64,000 bases of DNA, from assembly GCA_036898135.1 (NCBI GenBank), contig CM072511.1, forward strand, positions 26,471,564 to 26,535,563. Direction: 5' to 3'. Under the pieces are notes generated by a model. That model was not told the origin of the DNA. It did no database searches and worked only from the letters and a program-made list of their open reading frames with translations. Both the position numbers and the translations under genes were made by a program. This stretch comes from Oncomelania hupensis. Lineage: Eukaryota > Mollusca > Gastropoda > Littorinimorpha > Pomatiopsidae. Below are positions 55,410 to 64,000 of this stretch, piece after piece. Numbering within the stretch: the first letter of the stretch is position 1; the number at the start of each line of letters is the position of its first letter.

Positions 55410-57088
55410 TGTCACAGGGCAGCTGTGAAGAAAGCCATGTAGTCTGTGTGTGAAGAGTATAGGGGCGGGGGTGGTACTGCGTGTTGCCGTATGTGTGATT
55501 ATTGTTGTCTCGGGAGCGTGCAAAGCGTGGTAAACAGCATACGCCGGTTAGGCCAGGTTAGGAATGTGCTCACTATCAGCAGAACGTGTTTGACAGCAGT
55601 ACAGTGTGGACAGTGTTTGTCTAGTGCTCTGTGGTTTTGCTGTGTTCTGGAATTAGGGTGGGACGGATATTAACGAAAAATAGTATCTGGTTCTGAGAAG
55701 AATACTAGTTTAAAGTTTGCCAATTTCTAAAGTGATACGCTCGGTTGGAGTGTAGTTGTAGAAAAGCAAGCCTATTGGTAGTGTGGTAGGTAGTATTGAG
55801 GCATTGTCTACTACGGGAACTACACACTACCGGATTACCCTAATTGGATGTACTTTCGTAGGAGGGCAGTGGAGAAGGGCTACGGGGTGCAATTTCATGC
55901 GAACCGTTGGGTGAGTGGATGGTGGTTTTTTCCTCACTGTGCTATAACCAAGGGCCGGCTGTTGGGGTGTTGAATGATAGCTGTGTGTGAGACAGGAGGA
56001 GGATGAGAAAGTTTGCACTGAGGAGAGGCAGAAGAAAGGAAGAGTGCGACTGAACAAGGGAGAATGAGGGAGAAGAAAGGGGGTGGAGTGTGATGAAGGT
56101 AGGACGGAAGTGGTTGCTGTTGTTGTCGTTGGGGATGCTTGATATGAATAATGTGTTGGTGGTTACATGTATTCATTGCAGCATCGTTCATTCCATGCAT
56201 TCATTATTTCATTGAATTGTGTGATATGTAATTGTTTCCAGTGACGATAACAGTAGAAAGCGAGAGAGAGTCAAGGACGGGGAAAATAGACTGCAGTTGG
56301 ACCCCTCAAGTGTCAGAAGTTTAGTGGAGTAGCTAGTGAGAGTGGGGGGGGTAAGTGTGATGGAGGGAGGGGGACAGAATCGAGAACATGACATTTACGA
56401 TGCGACAAGCATGTTACAGGTTCGTCAAGGATTGACGTCGAGGATTGAATTCGAGGCCCGAGTACGAGGATCGAATCCGAAGTTCGCAGCTCAACGTTCG
56501 TCAATCTGCCAGTTCGTCGCTGGATAACGTGAGGCAGCAACGACGACGACACTTGGTCAAGTGGACCAAACATCATCAACATCGCCATTCGTTTGTATAC
56601 CACCTCTGTTGTCAGCGCCATCATCATCACTCCATCATCATCGTCAGTGGCGACCGCGGGTGGCAACGCTCCTTCGTTTGGACGTCAACGGAAGGGAGTG
56701 GATACTTTTGAGGAGACTTTACCAGGGACTGCATTTCGCCAGGTGGGCCCGTTTTGTGTTGTCCCTCTCCTACGCTTAACCTCCCCTGTCTGTTTGTGAA
56801 CACGTGCCTCGGACTTTGGCTGTGCACGTTCGATTTGAGGACGTTGGTCGATTAGCGACCCCCGATCACCCACGAACCATTGCATCGTTCCATTGACCCA
56901 TTGATTGTTTCATTACCATTTTTTCGTTTCATGTGTAAATGTTGTATGTGTATGAGTGTGTGGTATGAATGAATAAATAGCTTGAAAGTTGTATATTATT
57001 TGTTGTGTTTTCATCACTTCCGTCTGCGGGAAATCGTCATTCTTTCTGGGTTGTCTGCGTGTGGAAGTTGTTTGTTTGTGGCGTCTGC
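55410..57088 (+). repeat. G3 3' LTR, 3' end missing
   Basis: It follows the 5' LTR base for base to GCGTCTGC at 57088, then diverges into unrelated sequence. The last 24 bp of the 5' LTR (to GTGACA) are lacking. No target duplication can be scored. Confidence 0.92.
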
Positions 57089-57166
57089 AGTACACAGGCG
57101 CTTGTATCTGCATACGCCTATGCCTGTGACGCGTCTCCCAAGCACCTGTGATTAAATATTATTGTC

Positions 57167-57231
<65 letters not shown>

Positions 57232-57518
57232 TCATATGCCTACCTTTTGTAATTGCGTGTTCGGATTTTCTCTTATCCATATCCACTACGTATCCTATGT
57301 TACTGTTTGTATTCCTAAGTGAAACAATAAACAGACCCCAAAACAACAACGGTAGCGCGTTGCTTTGAAGCGAGTAGGCTACTCGCGAGTACACGCGGTT
57401 GGCCTACACGCGAAAATAGGTAATGAGTTCCGTTGTACAAAGCGAAAACAAAGCAATCCGTCACGTGACTTTGGCGAGTTGGAAAAATATATACTTTTCT
57501 GCGAGTACATCATGGCCG
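57089..57518. other. AG array and repeat E copy 1
   Basis: AG dinucleotides at 57169-57227. At 57286-57378 is a segment (TGTTACTGTTTGTATTCC, AAACAATAAACAGACCCC) that recurs at 59188-59310, probably the 3' end of a retroelement. Confidence 0.6.
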
Positions 57519-57941
57519 CCATCATATCATATCCTATCCTATCCCGTAACTCGGAGGTCGTAAGGGCACCACAGATGATTGTTTAACCAGCATACTTCAT
57601 CTTTTCCTGTCAGCAACCCTGACGGTTTCGCTCAGTGTCAAACCAGTCCATTCTCGAATGTTGTCCTCCCACCTCTTTTTCGGTCTCCCACTTCTTCTAC
57701 CTCCTTGCACTGTGCCTTGCACAATGGTTTTTCCAAGACCTGATGATCTGGCGAAGTGGCCATACCATCGGAGTTTCCGTTTTTTCACCACTGTGAGCAG
57801 GTCATCGTGTTGTCCAATGGCTTGTGTGATGGATGGTCTGTCGGACTTCGTCGTTGGTGATGTGCTGGATATAGGAAATGCCCAGAAGTCTTCTGTAGCA
57901 CCTCATCTCTGTGCTTTGTATTCTTCTTCATGGTCGCCAAC
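57519..57941 (-). mobile_element. LINE 3' fragment, GGATA-tail family
   Basis: The minus strand encodes RIQSMEMRCYRRLLG-like sequence in broken frame, then VKKRKLRWYGHFARSSGL, GRPKKRWEDNIREWTGLTLS, and ends CGAGTTACGG plus GGATAGGATATGAT. It is 5' truncated. Confidence 0.75.
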
Positions 57942-58330
57942 ATTGTGGATTTGTCCTCCTTTCGATTTTAACCTAAGATCTCTTAATGCGCCGGCGCAGA
58001 ACATCCCTTTTTTTCCCCAACGTTGCTTTGTGAGTACTTGGATATAAAACAACGCGAATAAGCCACTCGCTGCAAAGCAACTCTCTACAGGACAACGTTC
58101 CATTCGAACCGGATCGAGGCTCTGTCACTGGTTGGACCGTATGTCCGTCCGTCTGTCTCTTCGTCATTGGCACGTGATATCTTAAAAACCGCTCGGCAGA
58201 TTTCAAACTAACTTGGTATGATCACTAACACCGGTATTGCGCAGCTTCACGAGACATCAGTCTTGCACCAGGCTGAAAGTCAAGGTCGACGAGGCCATTT
58301 AAATGTAGCAAACACTTATTTGTACCTTAG

Positions 58331-58731
58331 AGGTGTTCTGTGGCTCAGTGGATAGGGAGCTGCTTTCCTATGCTGAAGGTCGCGGGTTCGATTGCCGCAA
58401 AGGGCGATCTTATGTGACTTAGGTACGAGACTTTTTCAGGTCACCGAGGGTTATCTCCGGGTACTCCGGTTTTCTTCCTACCTACAATAATTGTATTGGA
58501 TGCAGTCAATCTAAAACTTTCAAAAATAAAATTGCTGTTACCTGTTGGACTTCTAATAGCGACCTACCTGCCTTTATGCCACATGTTTGAGTGAGAGATG
58601 TGTGTTGTGTGTGAGAGAGAGAGTGGGTAAAACATGTGAGGGTGCATATTGGTTTAGATCGCCATACTTTGAGCCTGATTAGTACTTTGGACATTTGGGA
58701 AAAGCGCGTATATAGCATCCAATATTATTAT
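58331..58731 (+). mobile_element. SINE family A, full-length copy
   Basis: The tRNA-like head has CTGTGGCTCAGTGGATAGGG (A box) and GTCGCGGGTTCGATTGCC (B box). The body has TATTGGATGCAGTCAATC, then TAATAGCGAC and TAGATCGCCATACTTTGAGC, and ends GGGAAAAGCGCGTATATAGC and an ATT-type tail. It is collinear with 7338-7725 (-). Confidence 0.78.
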
Positions 58732-58952
58732 AAATGTTTGTTACATTTCTATTAGTGAAAAACTGGTCTCTAATTATAGTCGAGCTGTGCCAACTGCAGA
58801 TTGGACAGTTGGCCATTAGTTTGGAGGAGACAGCAGGGACTGACTATCTGTGCACAATGTTCCAAGGGTCTTTCAGAAGGCTGTGGGGTTGGAGTCTGCC
58901 TCGTGCGAACTGTGCATCGGTTCCGCCATGCCGCCATCTGTAGACCTGGTGA

Positions 58953-59189
58953 CATCCTATCCTATCTTACCTTATCCTATCCCGTTACTCGAAAGTCGTT
59001 GGGGCACCACAGATGATCGTTTAACCAGCGTACTCCATCTTTCTTAATTTGTGCTCAGCAACCCTCATGGCTTCGCTCAGTGTCAAGCCAATCCATTCTG
59101 GAATGTAGTCCTCCCACCTCTTTTTCTGTCTCCCTCTTCTTCTGCCGCCTTGCACCGTGCCTTGCAGGATGGTCTTTGCAAGGCCTGGT
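58953..59189 (-). mobile_element. LINE 3' fragment, GGATA-tail family
   Basis: The minus strand has LAKTILQGTVQGGRRRGRQK, KRWEDYIPEWIGLTLSEAM and the VPQR end, then TAGGATAAGGTAAGATAGGAT. It is 5' truncated and joins repeat E at 59189. Confidence 0.75.
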
Positions 59190-59249
59190 GTACTACGTAG
59201 TCTATGTTGCTGTTTGTATTCCCAAAAGAAACAATAAACAAACCCCAAG

Positions 59250-59282
<33 letters not shown>

Positions 59283-59310
59283 GTAGCTTGTTGCTTTGAA
59301 GCTGAGTCAC
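59188..59310. repeat. Dispersed repeat E, copy 2, with CAA array
   Basis: It matches 57286-57378: TGTTTGTATTCC, then AAACAATAAACAAACCCC, then a CAA array (59250-59281) and GTTGCTTTGAAG. Confidence 0.6.
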
Positions 59311-61398
59311 CGTTGTATCCCATAATCTTTTGATCCCAACAAAACACGCATGCAAAGCCTCGCTTCCCGAAGTCGCTGTTGTTAAAAAAAACACACACAC
59401 ACAAAAATCCGAATCATTGTACGAGACAGTGAGAAGACGCCGCCGACCGTGCCAAGGGGAAGCCACTACGTTTTCTTGTGTGCCCTTCCGGGGCCAATCC
59501 CATTGCGTGATGGCGGGAAAGTGTTGGGAGCAAATAAGCGTTGGATCAGTGTGTTGTTGTAAGATATTACCTGTTGACACAGCTCTATTACCCAATATTT
59601 GCCGTCTCTGACCCCCTAATTTCGCCCTCATTGAATTGAGAGATTGAGAAAATTCCTGCTCCATCGAGCTCTTCCATCGCCACCTTTTTTTTTAAATTCT
59701 GTGATTTTTTCGATCAGCCACGTTAGCCTATCAACACGCACAAAGTTAAATTTTAGTCTCCCTTCCCCACTTAACCATCACTATTTTGAATAGCCTTAGG
59801 TATGGAGGATCTCTTGCTCAAGCATAATTATGGCCGGACCTTCCATTGCACACAGCTAGAGCTCTGTTGGATCGAGCAAAATAACTATATGCCGCTACGC
59901 GCTATGGAGGTCTTCATCTTCCAACCGCACATACATGTATAGGCTTGGAGAAGAAGACCTTATCACATACATTGCCAATTAATGTCCTGAACAGATAAAC
60001 CGTCAAGAACTGAACTAATGGACAGTCTAAAATGACTTTCATAATTATGCCATTTTCGTTTTGCGTTCGTTACGTACGTTCCCAACAAATTTGGTTTATT
60101 CCATGAGTTCCTCCAACTATATCTTATTGGTACTAGACTGGACTAGATATACACAAATTGTGAAAAGTATGTGTTCCTCGAATACAGACCATTCTTGGAG
60201 GGAAAAACGGAAGATTTGAACAAAGTAGATCTCCGTCTGGCGGGTCAAAATAGCCATCACCATCGAAAAGTGCCGGGACCATTATTTGGTGTCACAACGG
60301 GTATACGCCAATGTAACTAACTGTTCAGCTGTTTGCATCTTGGTACAAAATGGCATAGGCATGGAGGAGAATATGGCCTTTGTGTGCGTTGAATACACAG
60401 GCTTGAGGGCTTACAAGGTTTCGGTTTGTTGTTTCAAGGAAAGAGGTCTTACAGCAAAGACGTTGCTTATTTGCTCGGACGAAGGTTTAACTGGCAGCTG
60501 GAGGTAGCGAGTCCACGAAAGCCTTTAGAGCCAACTAGCGTGAGCCAGCGAGCCAAGAGCCGAGAGCCAACCCCAGACCACGACAACGTCAATTTGCTCT
60601 CCGTCTGTTGACTGGCTAAACACTCCGGTCCTGCGCTTTATTTTCCCCGCGGAGCAACATAACGTCGCCTTTGTAAACTGTCTGAAGTGTGACTTGACAG
60701 CGCGCAAAGTTAGGTCAAATAGTTCTTTGTTTGACTAGCTTTTATTACACCCCACTCTTTCTGTTTGTCTTTCAACTTTACCCCTTTGGGACGTGTGTGT
60801 GTGTGTGTTCGTGAGGATGGATGTGAGAATGGTGGGAAGGGGAGAGGGAGGGGAGTGGGAACTTCTGTTTACTCATTAAATGCACACCGGGAGAGTTAAA
60901 AGAGAAACGTGCAAATAACTTTTAGTTCAAATGCAGAGGTGACACACCAGTGAGGTCAGTCATTCGAAAACACCATCCACGTTATTCAGTTGTAGATACG
61001 GCTATGTATTTTATGGACTGATCGAATCAGTAAGTTATTCCTGGATCAGTTGGACTATACTAGTGTCTCATTGCTTGTGCCTATATATCGTTAAAGAGTA
61101 AAGGATATATGGATAGCACTTTATACGGACATGACTCCTACAATCATACTTTTTTTGTTTTTTACATACTTAGAATACACGCGGTGATCTATTCGTACCC
61201 TGGTTTCATTAATGTCAGTGACAACAGCTGGTGTAATAGACTTGAAGCGACCGAAGTAATTAATATAATCCAACTGGTGGTTTGTTTTTCCCCCCCTCCT
61301 TTCCCACCCCACCCCACACACCCAGAACATCACTTCTTCTTGCCTAACTAGTTCCTCACACTAATATGAGAGACTACCTTAGCTAGAGGATGAGATAC
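59311..61398. other. Anonymous interval
   Basis: No exon or RNA gene was recognised on either strand. Confidence 0.5.
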
Positions 61399-61706
61399 TC
61401 CTTCGGATGAGAGTATAAACCGAGGTCTAGTCTGTGTGTCGCATACATTCCATCATAACGGACTTTAAAGATCCTGACGCTCATGTCCTAGACGGGTGAG
61501 TGCCGGTAACAAGAACACACCCAGCATGCACTTGGTCTTTCTCCCCCATCCCTGGCTGCCCAGGATTGTGCTCAGTTGTCCGGGCGTCATACCATGCGCC
61601 AAAGGCTGCGGGTGGGCGTCTCGGACGGTTTGAGTTAGATCCTGTATCGGCCAGCGCCTTGATCCTTAGGCTAAGGCGCCTTATAAATGACGAACATTAT
61701 TATTAT
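61399..61706 (+). mobile_element. SINE-like dispersed repeat G, copy 2
   Basis: Reverse-orientation copy of 9296-9599. It starts TCCTTCGGATGAGAGTATAA and ends GGCCAGCGCCTTGATCC, GCGCCTTATAAATGACGAAC and an ATT repeat. Confidence 0.72.
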
Positions 61707-62101
61707 ATAGAGTTCACGCGTGGTTCAGGTTTTATAGATACTGTCAGTCTATGCTGTTCCCTTGTCACTGTTAAAAAAAGCGAAGAGCGTAAGTTGAGTA
61801 CATAATGAATTGGAAAAGGAACTGCGGGAAGCAACATTTAGGATGCCAGTGCGAATAGCACGCAGGCTGAAACATGGAGCCGGTGAGCTGGTGCCAAGAA
61901 GAAGAAAACTAGATGGTAAGCCCTTCAAACGTTTATCCAGACACTCACACGCGTAGCTGAAAAAAGAGCATTTACTAAAGTGTTAAGTGTTTTGGGCGGT
62001 GTCCTAACGAAGCTTAAAGAAAAACGTGGAATAATGGACTATTATCTGAACTATCTGCAAGCAAAATAAAATATATATCAGTCGGTCGGGTATATATATA
62101 T

Positions 62102-62235
62102 ACAAAGGTCAAGGTCATTGTACTTCTCCATTTTGTACACACGTTTTGCGCTGTAAATTGGTTGAGACGGCTCAACCAATTTACAGCGCAAAACGTGTTT
62201 ACAAAATGGAGAAGTACAATGACCTTGACCTTTGT
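62102..62235. repeat. Near-perfect inverted repeat, 65 bp arms, 4 bp loop
   Basis: Left arm 62102-62166 (starts ACAAAGGTCAAGGTCATTG) and right arm 62171-62235 are reverse complements with one mismatch that I can find (TACACAC against TAAACAC). The loop is ACGG. As RNA it would fold into one long hairpin. Confidence 0.92.
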
Positions 62236-62536
62236 GAAAGTTAATATGTATGATCTAACATACTTAGCAGTATTTAAAGTGCCCGCAAAATAAAAATTAC
62301 GAGTTTCGGTTCAGTTATTCTTGAGATAAGACAAAAAGTGTGTTTTGAACAAAAATTTAACATTCGAAGCTACCGACTGACCGACACCGAACTGCTACTG
62401 AAGGATGGGCCATGATTTGAAATACCTGTATACCAAAACTCAACAAAATCGCTTCAACTGTTTTTGAAACATTGAACAAAACGTATAAGCAACAAAATAA
62501 AGGAGTTTTGACCTGTGCGGTAGAGCAAATATGAGC

Positions 62537-62770
62537 AATAATGGTACAGGACGCAGTCAATATAAAAATTTCAAAAATAAAAATTCGATTTTCTTTCCGT
62601 CTTCTAATAGCGATCTCCATGCCTTTACACCACCTGTTTGAGTGAGTGATGGATGTGTGTTTGGTGTGTGTGAGGGTGGATGAGACAGGTGAGCGTGTAT
62701 GTTGGTATAGATCGCCGCGCTTTGAGCCTGAATGATTTGGGGGAAAAGCGCGTATTGCATCCTGTATTAA

Positions 62771-62820
<50 letters not shown>
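62537..62820 (+). mobile_element. SINE family A, 5'-truncated copy
   Basis: It begins in the body at GGACGCAGTCAATAT and continues with CTTCTAATAGCGATCTCCAT, TAGATCGCCGCGCTTTGAGC and GGGAAAAGCGCGTATTGCAT, and ends in an ATT array (62767-62820). The tRNA head is absent. Confidence 0.72.
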
Positions 62821-62821
<1 letters not shown>

Positions 62822-63578
62822 ATATGATGGCACGGAAGGCAGGCCACTAACCTAGGTAATGTTGCTATGAAGTGTGGTCAAAATCCGCTCAGTGATTCTT
62901 GAGATATGGCTTCCAACAGACGGATCCTTCGGCCGACACACCGACCGACTGATATTTTTGCTCGTTCCGATTCCCTTCGAGACAATTTCAAAGTATTTCC
63001 AGATAAGTCAGGACTGGCAAGTCTGGAAATACAACAAGGAGCTTTTAGGTGGAATAGTGGTGGTGGTTGTGATGATGGGTGGGGGTACTATTGTGGCGGT
63101 AGTGGTGGTGATGCACCCAACGTGGAAGGAATTTCAGCTTGAGGGGATAACAAGTGGAGGCGGCAGGAGGCCTGCTGCAGAGGGCAACGCTTGGAGAATA
63201 GGCAACGGCATCTTATACCTTCACTTCATGCAGTACTTAAGTCTCTTCACGTGTTCTCCCTCCCTCCCTCCTCCTCCTTCTCCTCCTCCTCTTCCTTCTC
63301 CATTTTCTTGTTCCTTCCCCTTCTCACCCTCACGACAGCTTATATTGGGCCTATATATCGTAGACACAGTTTCTTTTTCGTTTCTTTGTGGTGAGAGCTG
63401 AGTGTGGGGAATGGGATTGAGTGTGTGGGAGAACAGGAGGGGGGTGGGGTGGAGGAGAGAGAACAGGGGGGGGGAAAGGGGGAGTTAATGTGTTGGAAGG
63501 TAGATTACAAATAACAATTACCATAACATATAGAATAATAATAATATTTTTTTTAAAAAGAAAGAAAGAAAGAGATTA
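62821..63578. other. Anonymous interval
   Basis: Purine- or pyrimidine-biased simple sequence around 63,040-63,110 and 63,255-63,310. No gene was recognised. Confidence 0.5.
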
Positions 63579-63741
63579 CTCTTGTATAGCGCACTTACAA
63601 GCTCAGAAAGCTTCTCAAAGCGCTGGCCACTACTATCCAGCAATCACAAAATAGTTTGCTGAAGTCAGGATTCGAACCCACGTCGCCCGAGACGCACGTA
63701 CACAAGTCGTGCGCTCTGACGATTGAGCTATCCCTGCCGCC
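63579..63741 (-). mobile_element. SINE family B, full-length copy
   Basis: The minus strand begins GGCGGCAGGGATAGCTCAAT, has a B-box-like GGGTTCGAATCC, and ends AAGTGCGCTATACAAGAG. It is collinear with 34227-34390. Confidence 0.75.
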
Positions 63742-63742
63742 A

Positions 63743-63743
<1 letters not shown>

Positions 63744-63797
<54 letters not shown>

Positions 63798-63943
63798 TTA
63801 ACAGGATGCTATCACGCGTTTTTTTTCTTCTAGCGAACTCAAAACGCGGCGATCTGAAGAGATCCCTTTTAAAGAAGGCGGAAATGGAAATCGAACTTTG
63901 TTTTTGAAATGTAGATTGACTGCATCCAATACCATTATTGAAG
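63744..63943 (-). mobile_element. SINE family A, partial copy
   Basis: On the minus strand the body motif TATTGGATGCAGTCAATC lies near 63925, GATCGCCGCGTTTTGAG near 63845, and the tail is an ATT array (63743-63796). It adjoins the SINE B copy, so two SINEs are back to back. Confidence 0.65.
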
Positions 63944-64000
63944 TATAAACCCACAAGGACACTGGCTGGCTGGTTAACAGTTGAAATGTAGAAGGTGTAG

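Larger units (their letters stand above)
50407..57088 (+). mobile_element. G3: internally deleted Gmr1-like LTR retrotransposon
   Basis: The 5' LTR is 50407-52109 and the 3' LTR starts at 55410 and is cut at 57088. The body is about 3.3 kb with a primer site for tRNA-Ala, a purine tract GGGAGGGGGG before the 3' LTR, and one long open frame. The LTRs show one difference that I could find over about 1,679 shared bases, so insertion is very recent. The domain order (protease, integrase zinc finger, RT start, RNase H start) matches G1/G2, although the LTR and protein sequence differ greatly. Confidence 0.9.

Overview
This is an animal nuclear window, most likely from a mollusc and probably a marine gastropod. 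The evidence is a spliced gene with GT..AG introns, long microsatellites, several tRNA-derived SINE families and many nested DNA and LTR transposons. The species is inferred from general repeat style and from a lophotrochozoan-looking HMG-CoA reductase; it is not proven.

Layout. 1-4,380 (+): the last four coding exons of HMG-CoA reductase (mevalonate pathway, ER membrane enzyme) with a long 3' UTR. This is the only host protein gene I can support. 983-1083 is a palindromic insertion in its first visible intron. 4,981-6,945: a decayed piggyBac-like element in TTAA sites with a second DNA transposon nested inside it. 7,300-11,480: SINEs, a poly-C run, three copies of an unknown ~600 bp repeat and a second transposon of the nested type (9,679-10,631). 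11,480-13,180: non-coding, with a cluster of CACGTG E-boxes. 13,183-15,275: a probable solo LTR. 15,427-15,631: a 205 bp MITE of the same architectural type as the two elements above. 15,632-19,065: mostly anonymous, with microsatellites and a LINE fragment.

19,066-26,270 and 38,893-46,951 are two related LTR retrotransposons on the minus strand, here called G1 and G2, each bounded by near-identical LTRs of about 1.5 kb and a perfect 5 bp target duplication. G2 encodes gag, protease, integrase, reverse transcriptase and RNase H in that order. Integrase lies before reverse transcriptase, the Ty1/copia-like order known for the Gmr1 group of Ty3/gypsy elements. G2 is open for about 1,490 codons except for one nonsense codon. 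G1 has lost its RT domain by a 929 bp deletion. 50,407-57,088 (+) is G3, a third LTR element with the same domain order, a tRNA-Ala primer site, almost identical LTRs and a pol eroded by internal deletions that mostly leave one open frame. An older, diverged LTR related to G1/G2 lies in opposite orientation beside G2 (about 46,992-48,004).

The remaining sequence (26,271-38,892, 46,952-50,406, 57,089-64,000) is a mosaic of LINE 3' fragments with a GGATA-type tail, tRNA-SINEs, simple repeats, a near-perfect 65 bp inverted repeat (62,102-62,235) and anonymous DNA. No CRISPR, operon, rRNA gene or functional tRNA gene was seen.
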